Below, piece by piece: positions 6,371 through 11,501 of a DNA stretch of 11,501 nt. The notes under the pieces were generated by a model. It made no database searches. It saw nothing but the letters and a program-made list of their open reading frames with translations, and had not been told where the DNA came from. Numbering within the stretch: the stretch's first letter is position 1; every line of letters starts with the position of its first letter. This DNA comes from Anaerolineae bacterium (GTDB lineage: Bacteria; Chloroflexota; Anaerolineae; 4572-78; J111): contig JAGRBY010000195.1 of NCBI GenBank assembly GCA_020433835.1, positions 1 to 11,501 on the forward strand, written 5' to 3'. A program made the position numbers and the translations under genes.

Positions 6371-7888
6371 TTAATCTCGTGTGCGCTGCCGCGCGGTTGC
6401 CGCTTCCATAATCATTTCCTGGCTAACCTCATCGTGGTTAAAGGTGCCGGTCACCCGACCCTCACACAAAACAAGAACCCGATCACACATCGCCAGGATT
6501 TCCGGCAGTTCAGACGAGACCATGATAATGGCGGTTCCTTCTTTGGCCAGTTGGCTGATGAGCGTGTAGATTTCGGCTTTGGCCCCCACATCGATGCCGC
6601 GCGTGGGTTCGTCCAGCAGCAGCACATCGGGTTGGGTTAACAGACATTTAGCCAGAACCACTTTCTGCTGGTTGCCGCCCGAGAGCGTATCGACCGGTAC
6701 GTGGTACCCAGCTGTTTTTATGTGTAACTTCCGGGTCATTTCTTGCATGGCCTCTTTTTCAAGGGGGCTTTGGATGAAGTTAAACCACAGAAACCGCTTC
6801 ATCGCGGCCAAAGTCATATTATGGCCGACCGAATGTTGGACAATAAGACTCTGATTTTTGCGGTCTTCGGTCACAAAGGCCAGCCCGGCCTTGAGCGCCT
6901 GCTGGGGCGAGGTTATCGTCTGTTTTTTACCGGCGATGGACATCTCCCCGCCAACCTGCCGGGCGGGGTGCATGCCAAACAGCACCTCCAGCAGTTCGGT
7001 GCGGCCTGCGCCCATCAAGCCCGTGATGCCCAATATTTCACCCCGCCTGACGCTAAACGAGATATCTTTGAGCGCATACCCGCTTTCTCGGGTGGCCGAT
7101 TGCAGGCTTAAGTTTTCAACCTGCAAAACCTCTTGTCCCGGTGTGACCCGTTCTTTGGGAAAGAGGTCATTAAGGTTACGGCCCACCATCTTGCGGATCA
7201 ACTCCGGTACCGATATTTGGTCGATAGGGGTTGTGCCGATGTATTCGCCGTCGCGCAGTACGGTCACGCGGTCGGCAATGCGGTAGATTTCGTCCAGCTT
7301 GTGCGAGATGTAGATCATCGTCACCCCTTGCTGCTTAAGCGTGGCAATGACCTCAAATAGGTGCTCGATCTCAGTTTCGCTTAACGCCGATGTTGGCTCA
7401 TCCAAAATCAACAGACGGGCATTCAGCGAAAGGGCCTTCGCCACTTCGACCAACTGCTGTTCACCAACGCGCAGCGTTCTGACAGATCGACTCGGCGCAA
7501 TGTTGAGGTTCAACTGGCTTAGCAAATAGCTCGCCTCGCGATCCATACGCCGGGTATCGAGCGTGTGCAGCCGGGTGTACAGTTCGCGCCCCAGAAAAAT
7601 ATTCTCGGTAATGGTTAACTCGGGAATGAGATTAAGCTCTTGGTGAATAATGGCGATGCCGTGGCGTTGCGCATCACGGGGACTTTGGAGGATCAAAACC
7701 TGCTGATCAAGCAGTAGCTGGCCTTCATAGTCGGTGTACACGCCGCTTAGTATCTTCATAAGCGTCGACTTACCGGCTCCGTTTTCGCCAACAAGCGCGT
7801 GTACTTCGCCTTGCTGCACGGTAAATGAAACGTTGCGCAGGGCTTGCACACCGGGAAAACGTTTGCTAACCGCTTTGATTTCGAGCAT
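6371..7888 (-). CDS. Sugar ABC transporter double ATPase (RbsA/MglA/XylG type)
   Basis: A 505-residue cytoplasmic protein with two fused ABC domains that powers a CUT2 monosaccharide importer. Domain 1: Walker A GENGAGKS (34-41), Q-loop HQELNL (Gln83), a variant signature LRVGEQQ (139-145) and Walker B LLILDEPT with D163/E164. Domain 2: a degenerate Walker A GLMGAGRT (290-297, Arg in place of Lys), as is usual in this family, with signature LSGGNQQK (402-409) and Walker B LLLDEPTRG with D426/E427. Length is normal (about 500). GGA about 11 bases before ATG 7888 is a weak ribosome site. It is the first gene of the sugar locus and is transcribed divergently from the ABC-kinase fusion. The sugar is not deducible from the ATPase itself. 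Confidence 0.94.
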   Translation of the reverse strand: MLEIKAVSKRFPGVQALRNVSFTVQQGEVHALVGENGAGKSTLMKILSGVYTDYEGQLLLDQQVLILQSPRDAQRHGIAIIHQELNLIPELTITENIFLGRELYTRLHTLDTRRMDREASYLLSQLNLNIAPSRSVRTLRVGEQQLVEVAKALSLNARLLILDEPTSALSETEIEHLFEVIATLKQQGVTMIYISHKLDEIYRIADRVTVLRDGEYIGTTPIDQISVPELIRKMVGRNLNDLFPKERVTPGQEVLQVENLSLQSATRESGYALKDISFSVRRGEILGITGLMGAGRTELLEVLFGMHPARQVGGEMSIAGKKQTITSPQQALKAGLAFVTEDRKNQSLIVQHSVGHNMTLAAMKRFLWFNFIQSPLEKEAMQEMTRKLHIKTAGYHVPVDTLSGGNQQKVVLAKCLLTQPDVLLLDEPTRGIDVGAKAEIYTLISQLAKEGTAIIMVSSELPEILAMCDRVLVLCEGRVTGTFNHDEVSQEMIMEAATARQRTRD

Positions 7889-7948
7889 CGTTGCTTGATT
7901 CCTTTAGACCTTGTCAACGGGGTGTTGTTTGGCCTGAAGTCGTGCTGT

Positions 7949-7973
7949 ATAATACCCTACGATACGGTATTAT
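7949..7973. promoter_or_regulatory. Palindrome, candidate operator of the ABC operon
   Basis: ATAATACC (7949-7956) and GGTATTAT (7966-7973) are perfect 8-bp arms with a 9-base centre, 61-85 bases upstream of the ATPase start. It overlaps the only plausible -10 (TATTAT) for the operon, which is the expected place for a repressor or activator dimer. It is a natural candidate target of the LuxR-type regulator at 9928-10983 (inference). Confidence 0.4.
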
Positions 7974-7994
7974 CGCCAAATTATCATGGGTTAT

Positions 7995-8015
7995 CCCCCC
8001 TAAAAATGTAGGGGG
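7995..8015. promoter_or_regulatory. CCCCCTA/TAGGGGG palindrome, second candidate operator
   Basis: CCCCCTA (7996-8002) and TAGGGGG (8009-8015) are perfect 7-bp arms around AAAATG. It lies centrally between the divergent genes, so a protein bound here could act on both. The short arms with an A/T-rich centre suit a dimeric HTH protein, although a simple hairpin is also possible. Confidence 0.35.
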
Positions 8016-8031
8016 ATTTCCCCTAATGATT

Positions 8032-8084
8032 GGAGATTAGAGATTGGAGATTGTTTAATCTCTAATCTCCAGTCTCCAATCTCC
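8032..8084. repeat. Palindromic array of 7-base units (GGAGATT/AGAGATT)
   Basis: Three 7-base units (GGAGATT, AGAGATT, GGAGATT; 8032-8052) are followed after GTTT by four units in inverted sense (AATCTCT, AATCTCC, AGTCTCC, AATCTCC; 8057-8084). GGAGATTAGAGATT (8032-8045) pairs perfectly with 8057-8070, and an alternative register pairs 8032 with 8084. The arrangement recalls heptad repeats dispersed in Chloroflexota and cyanobacterial genomes (from memory). It lies 60 bases before the kinase start. Confidence 0.6.
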
Positions 8085-8143
8085 TGACGCAGTTATTTAG
8101 GGACTCGTTCTATTGAAATCGTTTAACAATGAGGTCTAAAACG

Positions 8144-9754
8144 ATGCAACCGCTCTTAACCGTGACCAACCTATCCAAAAGCTACGGCATTGTGCCGGCG
8201 CTGCAAAACGTAAGTTTCAGGATTTATCCCGGTGAAGTGGTAGGCGTAACCGGCCAAAGTGGAGCCGGTAAGTCGGTCTTGGCCATGTTGATTGCCGGTA
8301 TTGAAGAACCTGACGCGGGCGATATCGCTTTGGGCAAATGGTCCCTCAAGTGGCCCTATTGGGCCCGCAGCCTGGGCATCGAGATGATTCCTCAGGTGCC
8401 GATCCTAACCGAGAACCTCGACATTACCAGCAACATCTTTTTGGGCTACGAAACGGGCTGGCCGTCTCCCGGTAAACTGCTAACCTGGCTCAACCCTGCC
8501 CGCATGGATGAAAAGGCAGCCCTTATCTTGGCCCAGCTCGATGCCCATTTTACCTCGCTGCGCCAAAAAGTAACCGACTTATCCAGCGAACAGCGCCAAC
8601 TCATCGCCATCGCCCGGGTAATGACCCATCCGGCCAAACTTATCTTGGTCGATGATCCTACCGCGTTGTTGAACTTTTCCTATCAGAAGAAACTGCTGTC
8701 GCTGATTCAAACATGGCAGCAGGACGGCACCTCCGTTATCTTTAACAGCCACAACCTTGACCATCTTTTTGCCGTCACGGACCGTATTCTGGTGCTGCGT
8801 CAGGGCCGGCTGATGGCCAATTATCTTACCGATGAGACCAGCCGCGAGGAGATTGTATCGGCGCTGCTCGGCACCATCGACCGCGAGCAGCTTACCCCGG
8901 CCATCTGGGCGCTGGACAGTTACTACCGCGCCAACCAGCACGCCGAACGCTTGCACAACCAGCAGCAGCTTCTCGAGCGCAACCTGGCCGAGCAAGGCTC
9001 GCTCAACCAGCAGCTCATCGAGCAATTATCACACCAGGTTAAGGCCCTGGATAAAGCCAACATGGCCCTACAAGATGCCCAACGCCGCCTTCTCACCGAG
9101 CGCGAGCAGGAACGCAAGCATCTGGCCCGCGAACTGCACGATCAGATGATCCAAGATTTATTGGGGATGAACTATCAATTCGAAGAGCTTGAAGCCGATG
9201 CCGATATTAAACCCCAAATGGTCGAGCAGATGACCACCATTCGCCAGCAAATGCGCAGCTTTATCCGCGACCTGCGCCGCATCTGCGAAGATCTGCGCCC
9301 GCCGGTCATCGACAGCCTGGGGTTGGGGGTGGCGCTGGAGTCGTGCGCCTGGGATTGGAGCGAGCGAACGGGCATCCGCGTCAATCTGGAGCTTGATCCC
9401 AACCTGGGTCGCCTGCCCGAAACCACCGAGCTATCGATCTTTCGCATTGTGCAAGAGGGGTTGAACAACGTGCGTAAACATGCCAAAGCCAATACAGTCA
9501 AGGTCGGGCTGAAGCACACCTCACCGCGCATGCTGCAAATCACCATTATCGATAACGGACAAGGCATTGTTGATGATTTCAACTTGTCGAAGCTGGCTCG
9601 GCAGGGGCATTATGGCTTGTTAGGTATCAGCGAGCGAGTGGCTCTGTTGGGCGGGCGGTTGAAGATGCAAAATCAAAACAACGGCGGCTTTAGTTTACAA
9701 GTCGAAATTCCCCACCCTCGCGTCGAGATGGTCATCAATTCCGATAGGGCTTAG
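8144..9754 (+). CDS. ABC ATPase domain - histidine kinase fusion (HisKA_3/HATPase_c)
   Basis: A 536-residue soluble protein in three parts. (1) Residues about 1-240 are an ABC ATPase domain resembling sugar-importer ATPases: Walker A GQSGAGKS (37-44), Q-loop Q84 (MIPQVP), the CUT2-like DITSNIFLG, signature LSSEQ (146-150) instead of LSGGQ, Walker B LILVDDP with D170 and D171 where Glu is usual, and H-loop H203. (2) Residues about 255-320 are a Gln/Glu-rich coiled coil. (3) From about 320 comes a NarL/DesK-type kinase: HisKA_3 box RELHDQ with phospho-acceptor H332, N-box EGLNNVRKHAKA (N441/N442), G1 DNGQG (470-474) and G2 GLLGI. No membrane helix or PAS/GAF domain is present, so the ABC module is the only visible input. 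I chose ATG 8144 because GAGGT at 8131-8135 fits; ATG 8129 lacks a ribosome site. It is divergent from the sugar importer and convergent with a LuxR-type response regulator, its probable partner. Confidence 0.9.
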   Translation: MQPLLTVTNLSKSYGIVPALQNVSFRIYPGEVVGVTGQSGAGKSVLAMLIAGIEEPDAGDIALGKWSLKWPYWARSLGIEMIPQVPILTENLDITSNIFLGYETGWPSPGKLLTWLNPARMDEKAALILAQLDAHFTSLRQKVTDLSSEQRQLIAIARVMTHPAKLILVDDPTALLNFSYQKKLLSLIQTWQQDGTSVIFNSHNLDHLFAVTDRILVLRQGRLMANYLTDETSREEIVSALLGTIDREQLTPAIWALDSYYRANQHAERLHNQQQLLERNLAEQGSLNQQLIEQLSHQVKALDKANMALQDAQRRLLTEREQERKHLARELHDQMIQDLLGMNYQFEELEADADIKPQMVEQMTTIRQQMRSFIRDLRRICEDLRPPVIDSLGLGVALESCAWDWSERTGIRVNLELDPNLGRLPETTELSIFRIVQEGLNNVRKHAKANTVKVGLKHTSPRMLQITIIDNGQGIVDDFNLSKLARQGHYGLLGISERVALLGGRLKMQNQNNGGFSLQVEIPHPRVEMVINSDRA

Positions 9755-9793
9755 ACCGAGTAGCTCTGCTCTAAACCGTGGTAAAGAAAAGTA

Positions 9794-9858
9794 GACAGGA
9801 TTAACACGATTATCACGATTTTATTTGTCATAATTCAGTAAATCGTGTTAATTCTGTC
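9794..9858. repeat. Inverted repeat between convergent kinase and regulator genes
   Basis: GACAGGATTAACACGATT (9794-9811) and AATCGTGTTAATTCTGTC (9841-9858) match at 17 of 18 paired positions, the exception being a G-T wobble. The left side also shows a tandem 9-base unit (GATTAACAC, GATTATCAC, GATTTTATT; 9799-9825). It could end transcription from both sides, but no clean T-run follows the stem, so a dispersed repeat is at least as likely. Confidence 0.5.
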
Positions 9859-9927
9859 GATTAAACTGTGCGATGTTATGCTTCCACAATTTAATGCTGG
9901 GCTGCCGTAGTCCGTTTCCCCCATACT

Positions 9928-10983
9928 TTAATTCATAACATCGTCAATAATATGCTGCAAGGCAGTAGTATTCAAATCTTGCTTGTCCAAAAAAGCGGTG
10001 GCTCCGGCTGCCGTGCCCATCCGGCGAAACCCCTGGTCGGGGTAGGCACTTATCAGGATAACCTTAATCAAAGGGGCAATAGTTTTTACCCGCTGGGTAC
10101 AGTGGATACCGTTCTCTTCACCCAACACCACATCCATAAAAATCAGTTCCGGCTCAATCTGCTTGACCAGATGCACGGTCTCGATGATGTTTTCCGCCTC
10201 GTAAATCTTAGCCCGAGGGCAGACCTTACCCACCATCCGCTGCAATTGATGCCGATACGAAGCGTTGTCATCAACCACTAAAATATTGATAGCTTTGGTC
10301 GTCGACGAAGCCGTATCGGCTGTATCGATTTCGGCGGCGGCCTCGCCCGAAAGCCCCAGTATCTCCGGGTGGTGCAAGATATAGTTGACCGCTTCCAGCC
10401 GGTTTTGGACCTTAAGCTGGCGGTAAATACGGGTCAAGTGGTTCTCAATAGTCTTGACGCTCAACCCCATCTTTTGGGCGATGCTTTGATTATCGAGACC
10501 TTGCTGGAGCAAACGCAAAATGTCGCGCTGTCGCGTAGTGAGCGGCATCGGCGGCGCAGCGGTCTTTGGTTGACCGACCAGCCTGTCGAGCAGCCGGCTC
10601 GAAACCCACCGTTCCCCGGCCAGCACCCGCTGCACGGTCAGTCGCAGATCGCCGAGGGGTTGGTCTTTAAGATAATAACCGTTGACCCCCACCCGCAGCA
10701 AGCCCTGCACGTAATAGTCATTGTCATAGGCGCTGATGACCACAATCTTCATCTGCGGATAATCGTGGCGAATCTGACGGATTGTCTTTATCGGCTCAAA
10801 GTCGGGCATGGTGACATCGATAAGCAGGCAGTCCGGCCGCATATCGACCAGAGCCTTAATCACAGACGGCCCATCCCCAACCTGGCCGACCACCTCAATT
10901 TCGGGCATTCCAAGCAAAGCATTACAGATACCGGCGCGAACAACGGCATGGTCATCGGCGAGCAAAACGCGTGTCTTTTTCAT
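9928..10983 (-). CDS. Two-receiver response regulator, REC - LuxR HTH - REC
   Basis: A 351-residue cytoplasmic DNA-binding regulator. Receiver 1 (about 4-120) has D10/D11, phospho-acceptor D56 (LLIDVTMPD), S84 and K106. The LuxR/NarL HTH (about 147-204) reads LTTRQRDILRLL, then SIAQKMGLSVKTIENHL. After an acidic linker (213-230), receiver 2 (about 232-350) has D238/D239, D284 (FMDVVLG), S312 and K334. Both receivers keep all key residues, so both may be phosphorylated. NarL-family regulators normally have one N-terminal receiver and end with the HTH, so a C-terminal receiver after the HTH is atypical. The kinase at 8144-9754 has the DesK/NarL-type HisKA_3 domain that normally partners such regulators, and the two genes converge 173 bp apart. 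Likely targets are the sugar operon and its divergent promoter region (inference). No Shine-Dalgarno is visible. Confidence 0.92.
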   Translation of the reverse strand: MKKTRVLLADDHAVVRAGICNALLGMPEIEVVGQVGDGPSVIKALVDMRPDCLLIDVTMPDFEPIKTIRQIRHDYPQMKIVVISAYDNDYYVQGLLRVGVNGYYLKDQPLGDLRLTVQRVLAGERWVSSRLLDRLVGQPKTAAPPMPLTTRQRDILRLLQQGLDNQSIAQKMGLSVKTIENHLTRIYRQLKVQNRLEAVNYILHHPEILGLSGEAAAEIDTADTASSTTKAINILVVDDNASYRHQLQRMVGKVCPRAKIYEAENIIETVHLVKQIEPELIFMDVVLGEENGIHCTQRVKTIAPLIKVILISAYPDQGFRRMGTAAGATAFLDKQDLNTTALQHIIDDVMN

Positions 10984-11285
10984 GGCGGTGATTATACCAT
11001 CGAGTTTATAGGTTGCCTAGAGGAAGTTGAAAGACTACTATAAACCTCGTTGCTGGTGGTCGGCTGTTAGCAGTCAGCAAGCTTTACAATGGCTCGACTG
11101 CGCCCTTCGACAAGCTTGGGAGAGCTTTAGAAAATTCTCAGGGCAAGTCTCGGTAGCACCAGCCGCCTTTGCATGCGACCAATCAACGCTTCGAGAGCAA
11201 CAATCAGCTGTCAGCTTTGGTTGTAACGGCTAAATAGATGAGTGGCTTTTGGATATCGGGATGATTACACTCCAGGGGAAAGACG
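10984..11285. other. 302-bp spacer with repeat relics, no gene seen
   Basis: Apart from the promoter of the regulator gene it holds only degenerate short repeats. These are 7-base units GGTCGGC, TGTTAGC, AGTCAGC at 11058-11078 and AATCAGC, TGTCAGC at 11202-11215. GCCCTTCGACAAGCTTGGG near 11101-11119 resembles the widely dispersed CCCTTCGACAAGCTCAGGG-type palindrome. I take it as decayed repeat DNA. Confidence 0.4.
10991..10999 (-). promoter_or_regulatory. Extended -10 promoter giving a probably leaderless mRNA
   Basis: On the minus strand TGGTATAAT (10999-10991) is an extended -10 box with a consensus TATAAT. It ends 8 bases before the ATG at 10983-10981. Transcription would begin at or within a few bases of the start codon, which agrees with the lack of a Shine-Dalgarno. 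A -35 box was not convincing and is often dispensable with an extended -10. Confidence 0.5.
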
Positions 11286-11501
11286 TTACGAGCTTTTGGG
11301 TAGAGGGCCAAAAACATCATCAAAAAATTGATTCTGCTCTAAAGAGTCTTGCCACAGACGATGGCGCATCACCGACTCTTGGCGGGAGGAACGCGGCAGG
11401 TTGAGAAAACGCATAGCTTCAACTGGTCCAAGCGCATCCATCAATGCCCGTAAGGCACGCTCGATTAATTCATCTTCAGGAATATAGCGGGCAACGCTCA
11501 T
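11286..11501 (-). CDS. Small acidic/basic protein of unknown function at window edge
   Basis: A 71-residue frame starting at an ATG whose last base is the window end (11501-11499), so a longer N-terminus or upstream partner gene cannot be excluded. The N-terminal half is helical (YIPEDELIERALRALMDALGP), then comes RFLNLPRSSRQESVMRHRLW, and it ends in a conserved-looking QNQFFDDVFGPLP. From memory, small proteins of this style occur in cyanobacteria and Chloroflexota. An antitoxin role is possible from size alone, but I have no sequence proof and do not assign it. Confidence 0.5.
   Translation of the reverse strand: MSVARYIPEDELIERALRALMDALGPVEAMRFLNLPRSSRQESVMRHRLWQDSLEQNQFFDDVFGPLPKSS

Larger units (their letters stand above)
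7889..8143. other. Divergent control region between transporter operon and ABC-kinase
   Basis: This 255-bp region must hold the promoters of both the ABC operon (minus) and the kinase (plus). It carries three palindromes in a row (7949-7973, 7995-8015 and 8032-8084). A weak minus-strand promoter is possible, with TTGGCG near 7974-7979 and TATTAT near 7949-7954, but the 19-base spacing is long. No convincing plus-strand promoter was fixed. Confidence 0.5.

Noticed and set aside
10369..11043. 224-codon open frame on the plus strand
   Set aside because: It is antisense to the response regulator, whose domains and catalytic residues are unmistakable. The frame has no ribosome site or recognisable motif.

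Overview
The window looks like chromosomal DNA from a free-living heterotroph, most likely a member of the Chloroflexota (Anaerolineae/Caldilinea-type). That placement is an inference. It rests on the lipoprotein style of the sugar-binding protein (Ala/Glu-rich linker after the lipobox), a stand-alone HAMP sensor of a kind I associate with Chloroflexota and cyanobacteria, roughly balanced GC content, and many small palindromic repeats between genes. No rRNA, tRNA, CRISPR array or intact transposase is visible.

Layout. (1) 1-1544, plus strand: the 3' end of an unrecognised gene, followed by a membrane-bound Cache/HAMP sensor with no visible effector domain, closed by a good intrinsic terminator near 1575-1618. 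(2) 1649-7888, minus strand: a sugar catabolic locus. In transcription order it holds an RbsA/MglA-type double ATPase (7888-6371), an RbsC-type permease (6353-5316), a 613-bp gap, a lipoprotein sugar-binding protein (4702-3650), a 351-bp gap full of inverted repeats, and an L-fucose-isomerase-like enzyme (3298-1649). (3) 7889-8143: a divergent control region with three stacked palindromes. (4) 8144-9754, plus strand: a fusion of one ABC ATPase domain to a histidine kinase. (5) 9928-10983, minus strand: a response regulator with the order REC - LuxR HTH - REC, converging on the kinase. (6) 10984-11501: a spacer with repeat relics, then a small minus-strand gene of unknown function at the window edge.

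How it may work together. The importer brings in a monosaccharide, perhaps L-fucose or a related aldose, and the isomerase converts it to a ketose. The most interesting part is the control system. The kinase has no membrane segment and no PAS, GAF or Cache domain. Its only candidate input module is an ABC ATPase domain resembling the ATPase of the sugar importer encoded back-to-back with it. The Walker A, Q-loop and H-loop are kept, but the signature reads LSSEQ and the catalytic glutamate position is Asp. The inference is a transport-coupled or nucleotide-sensing two-component system in which a transporter-like ABC module gates a HisKA_3 kinase that signals to the two-receiver regulator.

The intergenic spaces carry at least six separate palindromic or inverted-repeat elements. 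Some look like operators, others like MITE/REP-type elements.
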